Origin: Comamonas odontotermitis
Lineage (GTDB): Bacteria; Pseudomonadota; Gammaproteobacteria; Burkholderiales; Burkholderiaceae_C
Reading direction: 5' to 3'
Length of the DNA: 64,000 nt
Assembly: GCF_014207855.1 (NCBI RefSeq)
Contig: NZ_JACHKZ010000010.1
Coordinates: 88,206 to 152,205 of the forward strand
Below, piece after piece: positions 43,951 through 53,527 of this stretch; the stretch's first letter is position 1; every line of letters starts with the position of its first letter. Under the pieces are notes generated by a model, which made no database searches, had not been told where the DNA came from, and was given only the letters and a program-made list of their open reading frames with translations. A program made the position numbers and the translations under genes.

Positions 43951-45174
43951 ATGTCTGATATGTCTGTAAAGGACCTGCTCACGCAGGTGAATGCAACCCT
44001 GGAGAAGGCCTCCGGAGAATTCAGCCAGAAGGCAGAGAAGGCCTTTGCCGAGGCCAAGAAGGCCGGCGACATGAGCGCCGAAACCAAGGAATCGGTGGAC
44101 AAGATGGCCACCGAAGTGAACACGCTGCGCCAAACCTCGGATGCGCTCAAGGCGCAACTGGGAGAGGTGGAGCAGCTTGTCGCCGGCAAGAACCATCTGG
44201 GTGACGCTGCTGCTGCGCTGAGCCTGGGCGCCACCGTGGCCAAGAGCGACAAGCTGGCAGCCTTTGCCAAGGACATCGTGCAAGCCAACCAGAAGGGCCG
44301 AGTGTCCATTCCTGTACAGGCCGCTTTGCTGTCCACTGGTGTTCCCGCTGGAACGGTCGAGCCGATGCGCTTGCCTGGCGTGCAAGAGAGCCTCAAGCAG
44401 CGCCTGTTCATCCGCGACCTGATCTCGCCCGGCCGCACTGAGTCTTCGGCCATCTTCTGGGTGCAGCAAACGGGCTTCACCAATGCCGCCAAGGTGGTTG
44501 CGGAAGGCACGGCCAAGCCATACAGCGAGATCGAGTTTGCCAACAAGCTCACGCCGGTTACGACCATCGCGCACATGTTCAAGGCCTCCAAGCAGATCCT
44601 GGACGACTTTGCCCAGCTGCAAAGCCTGATCGACAAGGAAATGCGATATGGCCTCAAGTACGTGGAAGAGCAGGAAATCCTGTTTGGCGACGGCACGGGC
44701 GCGCATCTGCACGGCATCATCCCGCAGGCAACCGCCTACGATGCGGCTGGCATCCCTGCTGGCGCCACGGCCATCGATACGATGCGCTGGGCCATGCTGC
44801 AGGCGCAACTGGCGCGCGTTCCCGCATCGGGCCATGTGCTGCACTTCATGGACTGGGCCAAGATCGAGCTGCTCAAGGACGATCTGGGCCGCTACATCAT
44901 CGGCAATCCCCAGGGCACGGCAGCACCTTCCATGTGGGGCCTGCCCGTGGTGGAAACCGAAATTGCGGCGTTCTTGGGCAAGTTCCTGACCGGCGCATTC
45001 CGCGATGGCGCGCAACTGTTCGACCGTGAAGACGCCAATGTGGTTGTCTCCACCGAGAACGCGGACGACTTCGAGAAAAACCTGATCTCGATCCGTTGCG
45101 AAGAGCGCGCGGCCCTGGCTGTGTATCGCCCTGAAGCCTTCATCTTCGGTAGCCTGCCCGTAGCAGCACCGTAA
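43951..45174 (+). CDS. HK97-fold major capsid protein
   Basis: A 407-aa capsid precursor. Residues 1-90 are charged and coiled-coil (delta/scaffold-like), then FIRDLISPGRTESSAIFWVQ, KVVAEGTAKPYSEIEFANK and VEEQEILFGDGTG, which are characteristic of the family. The order terL-portal-ClpP protease-capsid is the standard HK97-type module. Confidence 0.95.
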   Translation: MSDMSVKDLLTQVNATLEKASGEFSQKAEKAFAEAKKAGDMSAETKESVDKMATEVNTLRQTSDALKAQLGEVEQLVAGKNHLGDAAAALSLGATVAKSDKLAAFAKDIVQANQKGRVSIPVQAALLSTGVPAGTVEPMRLPGVQESLKQRLFIRDLISPGRTESSAIFWVQQTGFTNAAKVVAEGTAKPYSEIEFANKLTPVTTIAHMFKASKQILDDFAQLQSLIDKEMRYGLKYVEEQEILFGDGTGAHLHGIIPQATAYDAAGIPAGATAIDTMRWAMLQAQLARVPASGHVLHFMDWAKIELLKDDLGRYIIGNPQGTAAPSMWGLPVVETEIAAFLGKFLTGAFRDGAQLFDREDANVVVSTENADDFEKNLISIRCEERAALAVYRPEAFIFGSLPVAAP

Positions 45175-45225
45175 TGAAATGGGGCCGGGTCTTCTGGCCT
45201 GGCCCTGTTCTCTCAGGAGATACAC

Positions 45226-45414
45226 ATGATCCAAGTTGAATCGACTATTCCGCTGTACATCGGCGGAAGGGTGGCGACGGAGTTCGAGACCACCGAGAGC
45301 CATTTCCGCGAGCTGGTGCGCGTCCACGGCGCGGACAAGGTGAAGGAGGCCACAGGTAAACCTCCGGCCAAGCAAGAAACCAAGGCGGAAGCCAAGAAAG
45401 CGGCGAAACCATGA
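45226..45414 (+). CDS. Small head protein, probably accessory to connector genes
   Basis: A 62-aa protein starting MIQVESTIPLYIGGRVATEF, with an Ala/Lys-rich end (KPPAKQETKAEAKKAAKP). Placed between capsid and connector genes. ATGA overlap with the next gene. Function unknown; small accessory head proteins are common here. Confidence 0.65.
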   Translation: MIQVESTIPLYIGGRVATEFETTESHFRELVRVHGADKVKEATGKPPAKQETKAEAKKAAKP

Positions 45415-45737
45415 TCACCAGCCTGGAACTTGCGCGGCGCTACTGCAGGGCCAGCGCATCGGACGATGCTTTGCTGACAGTGCTGGTAGAGGCTGCCGAG
45501 GGCCTGGCTGAAAAGTTTCTCAACCGCAAGGTGTTCGCAGATCAGGCAGCGCTTGATGCGGCCCTGGCCAGCGGCGAAGCGGGCAACCTGCCCATGTTGG
45601 CCAATGCCCAATTCCGGGCTGCTGTGCTGGAGATCGCCAGCGACCGTTACGACAACCGGGGCGATCAGCCCACGGCGGCGGCAATGACCCGCGCAGAGCG
45701 GATTTTGTGGCCTGACCGGGTAGGCCTGGGGGTGTAA
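45411..45737 (+). CDS. Head-tail connector protein (gp6-like)
   Basis: A 108-aa helical protein (LELARRYCRASASDDALLTV; FRAAVLEIASDRYDNRGDQP) of the HK97 gp6/DnaPack-like adaptor type. It follows the capsid and is coupled to the head-closure gene. Confidence 0.82.
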   Translation: MITSLELARRYCRASASDDALLTVLVEAAEGLAEKFLNRKVFADQAALDAALASGEAGNLPMLANAQFRAAVLEIASDRYDNRGDQPTAAAMTRAERILWPDRVGLGV

Positions 45738-45739
45738 CC

Positions 45740-46120
45740 ATGCGGCTACTTGCTGGCGATCTGGACAAGGAATTCCGACTCCTGGCCTTTGAGGTCATCG
45801 GACACGACCCCGACTACAACACCGAAATCAAGGATTGGCGCGAAGTGGCCACGGGCTGGGCCCAGGTGCAACACACGCTCCCCTCCAAGAGCGAAGTGGT
45901 GCAGCAAGGGGTTGAGATCCGAGAGCGGCCCGCGCGTGTTCGGATGCGCTACCTGGCGGGCATCCGGCCGGATATGCGCCTGGTGATCGTGGGCGTAGAT
46001 GGCGAGCCTGACCGGGTGTGCGAGATCGTGGCCGGGCCTGCCGAGCTGGGCCGGCGTGACGGGATCGAACTGCTGGTCAAGAACTACGGGAGGGCGGACG
46101 ATGGCAGCAGCGGGGGTTAA
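45740..46120 (+). CDS. Phage head closure protein (gp16-like)
   Basis: A 126-aa protein. AGDLDKEFRLLAFEVIGHD with WREVATGWAQVQHTLPSKSE is the family pattern of head-closure proteins. It ends within the next gene (20-base overlap). Confidence 0.85.
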   Translation: MRLLAGDLDKEFRLLAFEVIGHDPDYNTEIKDWREVATGWAQVQHTLPSKSEVVQQGVEIRERPARVRMRYLAGIRPDMRLVIVGVDGEPDRVCEIVAGPAELGRRDGIELLVKNYGRADDGSSGG

Positions 46121-46679
46121 GGTCACTGGCCTCAAGGAGCTGGCGCTTCTGATGCAGCAGCTTCCCGAGAAGATCGAGCGCAACGTCATGCGCGGCGCAC
46201 TGCGCGCTGGTGCCAAGGTGCTGGAGGAGGAGGCTTTGCGGCGTGTGCCCGTGGATTCAGGCGACCTGAAGAAGAGCCTCAAGGTGTCCACGCGCAACAA
46301 GCAGGGCACTGTGACAGCAAGGCTCATTACCAACGTGTTCTATGCCCGCTGGGTGGAGTACGGCACGGGGGCGCACTGGATCAGCGTCAACCCAGAAGAT
46401 GCGCCCAAGCGCTTGACCCGAGGCGGCGTGAAGGCGGTCAGTGTGGCCACTTTGAACGACAAGGCCAAAAGCGGATCGCTCAAGATCGGCGAGAACTTTG
46501 CGGGCGCTTCCACGGCCCACCCTGGCGCGAAGCCTCAGCCCTTCATGCGGCCGGCGCTCGATGCCAAGTCGGGCGAAGCCATCGTGGCGGCAGCCGAGTA
46601 CATGAAAAAGCGCTTGGCCAGCAAGCACGGCCTGGATACCTCTGATGTGTCCATCCGAGAGGAAGAGGGGGACGAATGA
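46101..46679 (+). CDS. HK97 gp10-like head-tail joining protein
   Basis: A 192-aa protein from ATG 46101. LKELALLMQQLPEKIERNVM, VPVDSGDLKKSLKV, ARWVEYGTGAH and AKPQPFMRPALD are the standard family blocks. It joins head and tail. It overlaps both neighbours. Confidence 0.92.
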   Translation: MAAAGVKVTGLKELALLMQQLPEKIERNVMRGALRAGAKVLEEEALRRVPVDSGDLKKSLKVSTRNKQGTVTARLITNVFYARWVEYGTGAHWISVNPEDAPKRLTRGGVKAVSVATLNDKAKSGSLKIGENFAGASTAHPGAKPQPFMRPALDAKSGEAIVAAAEYMKKRLASKHGLDTSDVSIREEEGDE

Positions 46680-47092
46680 GCGCACCCAATGCAATCAAGG
46701 TTGTGATGGCTTTGCTCAAGGCAGACGCCGCCATGACGGCCCTGGTGCCGGTCAATCGGTACTACCTGGGCTCAATCCCCCAGGCCTCCTCTCTGCCCGC
46801 GCTGGCGCTCAGCAACGTGAGCGACAACGACCGCGCCACTTTGAGCGGCGACGAATCCACGGTCATAGAAACCGGGCGGGTGCAGGTCACTGTGTCTGCC
46901 AAGGACTACCCGACCAAGGAGCTGCTGATAGGCGCTGTGCGTAAGGCCTGCGAGAACAAGCGCGGCCTGGTCAATGGCATGACGGTTCACAACGTCCGCC
47001 ACGCCGGTATCGGCCCCGACCTCGATAACGAGGACGCGGGGATTTTCGGGCGAACCATCGACTTTATGGTCACGTCAAAACGTGATCGATGA
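46676..47092 (+). CDS. Tail completion protein (DUF3168-type)
   Basis: A 138-aa protein: ALLKADAAMTALVPVNRYYL and SLPALALSNVSDNDRAT are the pattern of tail-terminator or completion proteins. It overlaps the gp10-like gene by ATGA. Confidence 0.85.
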   Translation: MSAPNAIKVVMALLKADAAMTALVPVNRYYLGSIPQASSLPALALSNVSDNDRATLSGDESTVIETGRVQVTVSAKDYPTKELLIGAVRKACENKRGLVNGMTVHNVRHAGIGPDLDNEDAGIFGRTIDFMVTSKRDR

Positions 47093-47160
47093 ATGGCCGG
47101 CAACGGCTTAACCCAAGGGCCCGCAATGCGGGCCTTTTCTTTTGAAGAGAGGAAACTCCT

Positions 47161-47628
47161 ATGTCTGGAGTAGAAACCGTTGCTGGTACAAAAATCAGCA
47201 TTTCCGCCAATACCCCCGCGACGTTCGACGCTGCGGGCTATGCGGCAATCGTCGATTTCAAGAAGATTGGCGAAATCACCGATGGTGGCAACCATGGCCG
47301 CGTTTACGCGGGTGTGACGCACCAGCCCATCGATAACCGTGGCACGCAGAAGAAAAAGGGCTCTTTCAACGAGGGCCAGAAGACGCTGCAGCTTGCCATC
47401 AACAGCAAGGATCCGGGGCAGATTGTCCTGAGTGCAGCCGTGGATGACGACGCCGACTACTCGTTCAAGGTCGAGTACCAAGGCGGCGACATTGACTACT
47501 TCCAAGCTCAGGTCATGTCGTTTGAGAAGGCAATCGGAACTGTGGACTCGATCCGCTCCGCGTCGGTTCAGCTGGAACTGACAACCAGCTCGGACGGCGT
47601 GGGCATCGTGGAAGTTCTGGCTCCCTGA
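47161..47628 (+). CDS. Major tail tube protein
   Basis: A 155-aa protein: VAGTKISISANTPATFDAAG, IGEITDGGNHGRVYAGVTHQ and MSFEKAIGTVDSIRSASVQL are typical of tail tubes. It is before the chaperone genes with a good distance, as in siphophages. Confidence 0.88.
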   Translation: MSGVETVAGTKISISANTPATFDAAGYAAIVDFKKIGEITDGGNHGRVYAGVTHQPIDNRGTQKKKGSFNEGQKTLQLAINSKDPGQIVLSAAVDDDADYSFKVEYQGGDIDYFQAQVMSFEKAIGTVDSIRSASVQLELTTSSDGVGIVEVLAP

Positions 47629-47750
47629 TCCCCTCCCATCACCCCAATTGGCCGTAAGGCCTCCCCAGCGCCGACGCAGCCGCTTCGCTCCTTATAGCGG
47701 GGCGGGCGGTTGCGCACGGGCGCATTTTCTCTCCGCTATAGGAAATTCAC

Positions 47751-48185
47751 ATGACTCTCAATATCAAATCCAAAGCCGTTTCGCCTACCTCGTTCCTGCA
47801 TCTGAAGGATGCGCAAGAAAATCTGATGTACACCGAGCCTGACAAGAAGGGTGCGGAAAAGCTGCCCGTGGGCGTGAACGTGTACGGCCCCGGCTCCAAG
47901 GAGTACCAAGCGGCTCAGACCAAGGTCAACAATCGCGCCATCCAGCGCCTGCAAAAGCGCGGGGGCAAGTTCGAGCAGACTGCGGAAGAAAAGCAAAAGG
48001 AGCAGGTGCATTACCTGGCCGAGATCACCCACAGCTTTGAGAACCTGGACTATGAAGGCATCACTTCAGGCCGCGAACTGGCCCTGGCCGTTTATGGCGA
48101 CACCAGCATTGGCTTTGTGGCCGATCAGGTGGCTGAATTTGTCAAGGACTGGTCAAATTTTACGCAGAACTCGGTGAAGAGCTGA
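47751..48185 (+). CDS. Tail assembly chaperone, G-like zero-frame product
   Basis: A 144-aa protein (LNIKSKAVSPTSFLHLKDAQ; TSGRELALAVYGDTSIGFVA). Before its stop it has the heptamer A AAT TTT at 48155-48161, from which a -1 frame continues into the next reading frame, as in lambda G/GT. The protein probably coats the tape measure during tail assembly. Confidence 0.88.
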   Translation: MTLNIKSKAVSPTSFLHLKDAQENLMYTEPDKKGAEKLPVGVNVYGPGSKEYQAAQTKVNNRAIQRLQKRGGKFEQTAEEKQKEQVHYLAEITHSFENLDYEGITSGRELALAVYGDTSIGFVADQVAEFVKDWSNFTQNSVKS

Positions 48186-48622
48186 TTCTGTATGTCCGCC
48201 AGCTTGCCTGGTGGAATGCATCGCAAAAGCGCGTAGACAAGGTTGGCAAGGCTAAGAAGGAGGTGAAACTTCCCAGCCGCGCCAAGCAAGCCGAGGAGAA
48301 GGGCTCCGAAGTGTTCTACCCGCCTTTGTCGCCGGAGGCTGGCTATTTCATCGACTACATGCTGTCTTTGGACTTCATTGAGCCTGGAATGGCCGGCCCT
48401 GTCCGGCTCAGCTTCACCGAGATATATTCCTGGTCAAAATTGCACGGGGTGCAGCTCAAGCCTTGGGAGGTGACATTGATCCGGAAGATGTCAACAGAGT
48501 TTGCCTCAGAGGTAAGTGCTGCAGAGAGCCCGCAGCGGCCCGCACCCTGGACGCCGGAGGTTGTCGCAGTTGATCAGACAAAGCTTGCCTCCCACATCAA
48601 GGATGTTCTGAGAGGGCGTTAG
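48137..48622 (+). CDS. T-domain extension of the tail chaperone, expressed by -1 frameshift
   Basis: The frame is open from 48137 to 48622. After slippage at A AAT TTT (48155-48161) the product continues YAELGEELILYVRQLAWWNA and then KEVKLPSRAKQAEEKG. The fused product would be about 290 aa (137 from the first frame plus 153). An internal GTG (48263) could start a shorter protein. The open stretch before that GTG is protein-like, which favours frameshifting over independent start. Confidence 0.85.
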   Translation: MCQGLVKFYAELGEELILYVRQLAWWNASQKRVDKVGKAKKEVKLPSRAKQAEEKGSEVFYPPLSPEAGYFIDYMLSLDFIEPGMAGPVRLSFTEIYSWSKLHGVQLKPWEVTLIRKMSTEFASEVSAAESPQRPAPWTPEVVAVDQTKLASHIKDVLRGR

Positions 48623-48659
48623 CATTTGGTAGCATACCCCTTTGATTCGTGGAGGGGAT

Positions 48660-49013
48660 ATGCGAACTGTTTTCATCGGCTTGGTGCTCGCAGGTGTTTC
48701 TATGACGGCTTTGGCCAAGGGTGAGAACTACAACGCCCTGGTAGCCAAAGCAAAGGCTGAAGTATCAAAGGACTTCAAAGACCCAGAGAGTGCAAATTTT
48801 CGCAATCTTGGCGTCTACAAGTCGAAAACCGGCAAAGGCAGGGTTTCCGTTTGCGGTGAAGTAAATGCAAAAAATGCCTTTGGGGCATATGTCGGCTATC
48901 GTCCATTTGTGGTGTCTGGTGAGTTAGCCGCTTTGGCCGAGCCAGATGGGGAGGGGTTGTACAAGACGTTAGCCCCCAGCCTTTGCCATGAACTTGTCAG
49001 ATCAATAAAGTAA
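48660..49013 (+). CDS. Small exported protein embedded in the tail operon
   Basis: A 117-aa protein with a signal peptide (RTVFIGLVLAGVSMTALAKG) and a soluble part KDFKDPESANFRNLGVYKSK, RVSVCGEVNAKNAFGAYVGY, ending SLCHELVRSI. Two cysteines could form a disulfide. A strong GGAGGGG precedes the ATG. It is not a structural tail gene by appearance; possible roles are surface modification or superinfection exclusion. Confidence 0.7.
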   Translation: MRTVFIGLVLAGVSMTALAKGENYNALVAKAKAEVSKDFKDPESANFRNLGVYKSKTGKGRVSVCGEVNAKNAFGAYVGYRPFVVSGELAALAEPDGEGLYKTLAPSLCHELVRSIK

Positions 49014-49090
49014 TTCACACAAACCACCTTCGGGTGGTTTTCTCATTCCTGGGCTCGCTTCGGCGGGCCTTTTCTATTTTTGGACTCGCC

Positions 49091-52000
49091 ATGATTGCAG
49101 GCTCACTCGAAATTCAGATGTTGGCCAACATGGCCGAACTCAAGAAGCAATTGGATCAAGGCGTTGGGATGGTCAAGGGCGCCACCGACCAGATGATCCA
49201 AGCTGCAGACCTGGCAGGCAAGGCCCTGGGCGCCATTGGCGTAGCCCTGTCTGTCACCGCCTTTACCGGGTTCATCAAGAAAGCAATCGATACCGCTGAT
49301 GCCTTTGATGAAATGTCGGGGCGTGTCGGCGTGTCCGCCAAGGAGTTGTCACAGCTACGGCTGGCCTATGCACAGGCGGGGCTGGGTAACGATGCCATGG
49401 CTTCCAGTTTGGCCAAGCTCTCCAAGGAGATGAGCGACGGCAATGTGGGCTTGCGCGCCCTGGGCGTCAATGCGAAGAACACAGATGGCAGCCTGCGCAG
49501 TACCACATCCGTATTGTTCGAGATCGCTGACAAGTTCAAGGGCCTGGAGGATGGCGCAAGCAAGACCTCCCTGGCCATGGAGATCTTCGGTAAGTCGGGC
49601 GCTGAAATGGTGCCCCTGCTCAGCAGCGGGTCGGAAGGCATTCAAGAGCTGACCGAGCTGTCCGAAAAGCTGGGAATTGTCATCGAGAACGAGACGGCGG
49701 CGAAGGCCGGCCAATTCAATGACACCCTGGAGCTGCTGCAACTGGGCATTGAGGGCGTGGGTATGCGCGCCTCTGCCAAGCTGCTGCCCACATTGAACAG
49801 CTTGACCGGCTCCTTTCTGGAGTCGATGACGGCAGGCGACCGGCTTTCGAGCATCGCTGATGTGCTGGCCACGGCCTTGAAGGGCCTGTATTCCGTGGGC
49901 TGGGGTGTGGCCGAGGTATTCAATACCGTGGGCAAGACTGTGGGCGCGGCGGCTGCGGCCGTCATGGCCGTGCTGCGCGGCGACCTCGAAGGCGCGCGCA
50001 ACATCATGACCGACTTCAAGGCGGATGTGTCTGCTGGCTGGGCAGCCAGTGGCGCCGCCATCTCCCGCGCTTGGAGCGAGGAGGGTAATGCGGCCGTGGA
50101 AGCTGCTGCCCAGGTCACCAAGTCAAACCGCGATCTGCTGGGCGAACAGAAGGCGCGAGAGGCAGCAGCAAAGAGCGCGGCAGATGCTGGCGCCAAGGCT
50201 GCGACAGCACACGCAAAGCAAGTTGCAGAGGCCAAAAAGCTCTATGACGGCCTGACCTCGCAAGACGCTGGGCTTGATAAGGACTTCCAGAAGAAATGGA
50301 ACGAACTCAACTTGCTTCGCAAAGAAGGCGAGATCAGTGTTGAGCAGCTGATTGAAGCCCAAGCCAATCTTCTTGCTCAACAGCCTTTCATGAAGAAGGC
50401 CATCGAGGAGGAAACTGCTGCCCGCAAGGCATGGCGCGATGAACGAGCCAAAGCCGTGGATGCAACCTTTAACGCGGCCACCTCCCTGGAGTCGGAGAAC
50501 AAGCAACTGCGTGACGAGATTGCGCTGATTGGCAAGAGCAAGAAGGAGCAGGAAATCATCCTGCGCTTGCGCCGGGAGCAAATCGTAGTTGCAAAGGAAA
50601 AGGAGCTTGCCGATTTACAGGCCAAGAAATCATTCGAGTTGTACGACACGATGATGATCGAGGCGCTGCAAGAGCAGATCAAGCAGCTCAGGGAGCGCAA
50701 CGAGCTGCTGGAAGAAAAGGAGGTTGCAGAGAATGCAGCCGAGCTGGTGCAGACCCAGAAAGGGGAATGGACAAGCTTCTTCCAGAGCATTGACGACACC
50801 GCGCACGCCACCTGGACAAATGTCTTTGAGGACGGCGCAGGATCGTTTAAGCGCCTGGGCCAAACGCTCAAGTCAGCGGTGCTGGACGTTCTGTACCAGA
50901 TGACCATTCGCAAATGGATCATCAACATTGGTGCATCGCTCTTTGGGGGCGGATCTTCTGCTGCTGCAAGCGCGGCCGAGGCCATTCTTGGCAAGGGCAC
51001 TGGTGGCATCTTCGGACAGATCACCAGCATGTTTAGCAATGGCTCCAGCCTCTACAACCTGTTTAGCGGCAAGGGGTTTGTCAGCAACGTCTCAGAATAC
51101 TTCACGGGCCTCTTTGGTGGTGGTGTTCCATGGGGTACAGCCGGGGTTCAAACTTCTGGCGCTGTGACTATGCCGGTTACAGGCGGCTTGGGCGCACCTG
51201 CGCCGGGCGCTGCTGGGGGCATGTGGGCGCAAGGGGGCATGGGTTGGGCAGGGGTGGCTATCGCTATCCCAATGATCGCAGCCTACCTGGGTGGCATGTT
51301 CAAAGACGAAAAGATGGTCGGCACGGGCATTACCGGCGACCTTGGCGGCGACCTGTACGGCTACCAGCTGATGCGCGAGAGCGGCGGCTTGTTCGACGGC
51401 CCGGATTACCGCTACGTCATTGCTGAAAAGGAGATCAAGGAAACCAAGGCCCAGATCGAGGCCTTGAAGACCAACAATCCCTATACAGCCTATGGTGAGC
51501 GCGGCAATGCCCGGCGCGACCAAGAGCTGCAGGAGCTGTACAACAAGCTGGACGTTTTGGAGCGCAACTATGGGGCGGCGATTGACGGCTCTCAAGGCCC
51601 GATCAAGATCCTGCAAGACGCTTTCACCGCTATGCGCGAGAACACGGCAAAACAAGCCGATTCTCTGGGCCTGGATGGTGATGCCATCCGCGAGATGAAG
51701 GTTGCACTGGGCCTGGATGAGATCCATCCGGACACGGGGGGGAAGGGCCTGGAGCTTACTGGGCTGACCCAGGAGGAGGCGGCAGCCAAGATTCAGGAGG
51801 CGCTTGCACAGGCCAATGAGGAAATGGCCCGCTTGGTGCTGGGCACCTGGGAGGAAAAGACCCGTGAAGTCACGACGATGATCTGGGAAACCGTACAGGT
51901 CAACGATGGCGGGGACACGGATCGATTCGTCCGGGTGGGCAAGGAGGTGACGGAAACGGTCACAGAGCAGGTTTGGGTGATGAGCGAATACGTCCGCGAG

Positions 52001-53527
52001 GGTGAAACCGCTGTGCAAGCCCTGGGCCGCTTGTCTTCGAGCCTGGTGGGTGTGAATGGTGTCTTCGATCTGCTGGGGGCGACCCTGGTAGAAACGTCGC
52101 TTGCTGGCGCAGACTGGGCAAGTAGCCTGGTTGATGCCGTGGGCGGCCTGGAGGCGCTTTCTACGGCTGCCAGCACCTACTTCAACCTGTACTACTCCGA
52201 TGCGGAGAAGATGGCCCGCATGACCTCCCAGGTCGATAAGAGCATGGAGGAAATGGGCCTTGATCTGCGGACGAGTGATGCCGACGCCAAGGCGAAGTAT
52301 CGCGCGCTGATGGATCAGGCCATTGCTGCCAAGGATGAGGCGCTGATTGCGTGGCTGCTGCAGTTTGCCGACGACTTTGCCGCTGGCGTGGACGCCTTCA
52401 CGCAGGGCGCTGATGCTGCGGCGCAGGCCATGGTTGAAAAGCTGGAGGAGATCGCGCGCATCCGCGCGGAAACCGTCTCTACCCTGGGGTTGTCTATCGA
52501 TGGCCTGGTGGATGGCTTCATCAAGGAAGTGAACGAGGGCCGGGGCGCTCAGGCTGGCCAGTGGCTGGCCGACACGATTGCCTCGGGCTTCGAGCAAGCT
52601 ATCTACGGTCAAGCGCTGACGATTGTCATGAACTCGATCATTGATGGTGTGATCACCCCGGTGGTGACTGCCGCAATGACGGGCTCCTCTGTGTCTGCGG
52701 CCGTGTCGGGCGCTGCCATCGATTCGATGGTGGCCAATGCCACGGCGGCAGCCGATGCGCTCAATGCCTTGCTCAATGATCCGGCTTTCAAGGAAGCCAT
52801 GGAGAAGGTGCTTGGCATCGTGAGCGACCTGGGCAACGACATTGGCAAGTCGATTCCTGTCATGACGACCTATCGCCCTGCGATCCAGAACGTTACCAGC
52901 GCCTACGACTCCTCTGCGAAAGCGGCGGATTCTGCGGCAGACGCGGCCAAGAAGCTGGCGGATCAGTGGAGAAAGACCATTGATTCGCTGCTGGGTGAGA
53001 TGAACCGGCTGCGCGGCGAGCTGCTGGGCGGCAGTCAAGACCAAGGCACCGCGTACTACGAGGCCATGTTTGCGATCAAGACTGCGCAGGCGAGGGCAGG
53101 CGATCAGGATGCAGCCGATGAGCTGCCCTCGATCATCCGCAACCTCGAATCTCTTGCCAAGGCAAACGCATCGTCGCAAGCCGATGTGTACCTCAAGCAA
53201 GCCGAATGGCTGGCATCGCTGACCGATACCCGCGACTACCTGGCAGGCAAGTACGGGGTCGATATTGGCAACCAGCAGATCGCGGAAGCAGCATCTGCCG
53301 CTGCCGGCCGGGTGATTCAAACGACTGGCAGCGCGGCCTTTTCGGGCGCCCTGCAATCGTCGAGCGATAACCCTGTGCTGGTAACGGAGGTGCGGGCGCT
53401 GCGCTCGGAGGTTGAAATGCTGCGCAAGGATCAGAGATCGCTTGGAGAGAGCGAGCTGACCTCACTTGGCAATATCGACCGTTCCACTAAACGCCTGGCC
53501 CAACAGGCAGAAGCGGAGGCAAATTGA
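49091..53527 (+). CDS. Tail tape measure protein
   Basis: A 1478-aa protein from ATG 49091: MIAGSLEIQMLANMAELKKQ. It has amphipathic and membrane-like helices (KALGAIGVALSVTAFTGFIK), long coiled coils (KKEQEIILRLRREQIVVAKE), a Gly/Ala hydrophobic centre near 700 (GVAIAIPMIAAYLGGMF) and a helical C-terminal tail (VRALRSEVEMLRKDQRSLGE). At about 1.5 A per residue it would set a tail of roughly 220 nm; this is an estimate. It is the largest gene in the window. Confidence 0.95.
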   Translation: MIAGSLEIQMLANMAELKKQLDQGVGMVKGATDQMIQAADLAGKALGAIGVALSVTAFTGFIKKAIDTADAFDEMSGRVGVSAKELSQLRLAYAQAGLGNDAMASSLAKLSKEMSDGNVGLRALGVNAKNTDGSLRSTTSVLFEIADKFKGLEDGASKTSLAMEIFGKSGAEMVPLLSSGSEGIQELTELSEKLGIVIENETAAKAGQFNDTLELLQLGIEGVGMRASAKLLPTLNSLTGSFLESMTAGDRLSSIADVLATALKGLYSVGWGVAEVFNTVGKTVGAAAAAVMAVLRGDLEGARNIMTDFKADVSAGWAASGAAISRAWSEEGNAAVEAAAQVTKSNRDLLGEQKAREAAAKSAADAGAKAATAHAKQVAEAKKLYDGLTSQDAGLDKDFQKKWNELNLLRKEGEISVEQLIEAQANLLAQQPFMKKAIEEETAARKAWRDERAKAVDATFNAATSLESENKQLRDEIALIGKSKKEQEIILRLRREQIVVAKEKELADLQAKKSFELYDTMMIEALQEQIKQLRERNELLEEKEVAENAAELVQTQKGEWTSFFQSIDDTAHATWTNVFEDGAGSFKRLGQTLKSAVLDVLYQMTIRKWIINIGASLFGGGSSAAASAAEAILGKGTGGIFGQITSMFSNGSSLYNLFSGKGFVSNVSEYFTGLFGGGVPWGTAGVQTSGAVTMPVTGGLGAPAPGAAGGMWAQGGMGWAGVAIAIPMIAAYLGGMFKDEKMVGTGITGDLGGDLYGYQLMRESGGLFDGPDYRYVIAEKEIKETKAQIEALKTNNPYTAYGERGNARRDQELQELYNKLDVLERNYGAAIDGSQGPIKILQDAFTAMRENTAKQADSLGLDGDAIREMKVALGLDEIHPDTGGKGLELTGLTQEEAAAKIQEALAQANEEMARLVLGTWEEKTREVTTMIWETVQVNDGGDTDRFVRVGKEVTETVTEQVWVMSEYVREGETAVQALGRLSSSLVGVNGVFDLLGATLVETSLAGADWASSLVDAVGGLEALSTAASTYFNLYYSDAEKMARMTSQVDKSMEEMGLDLRTSDADAKAKYRALMDQAIAAKDEALIAWLLQFADDFAAGVDAFTQGADAAAQAMVEKLEEIARIRAETVSTLGLSIDGLVDGFIKEVNEGRGAQAGQWLADTIASGFEQAIYGQALTIVMNSIIDGVITPVVTAAMTGSSVSAAVSGAAIDSMVANATAAADALNALLNDPAFKEAMEKVLGIVSDLGNDIGKSIPVMTTYRPAIQNVTSAYDSSAKAADSAADAAKKLADQWRKTIDSLLGEMNRLRGELLGGSQDQGTAYYEAMFAIKTAQARAGDQDAADELPSIIRNLESLAKANASSQADVYLKQAEWLASLTDTRDYLAGKYGVDIGNQQIAEAASAAAGRVIQTTGSAAFSGALQSSSDNPVLVTEVRALRSEVEMLRKDQRSLGESELTSLGNIDRSTKRLAQQAEAEAN

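Noticed and set aside
43930..45375. 481-codon minus-strand frame over the capsid gene
   Set aside because: The plus strand encodes an HK97-fold capsid in the right module order; the antisense frame has no family features.
51092..53356. 754-codon frame antisense to the tape measure gene
   Set aside because: Low-complexity Arg/His/Gly composition and complete overlap with the tape measure protein show it is a shadow.
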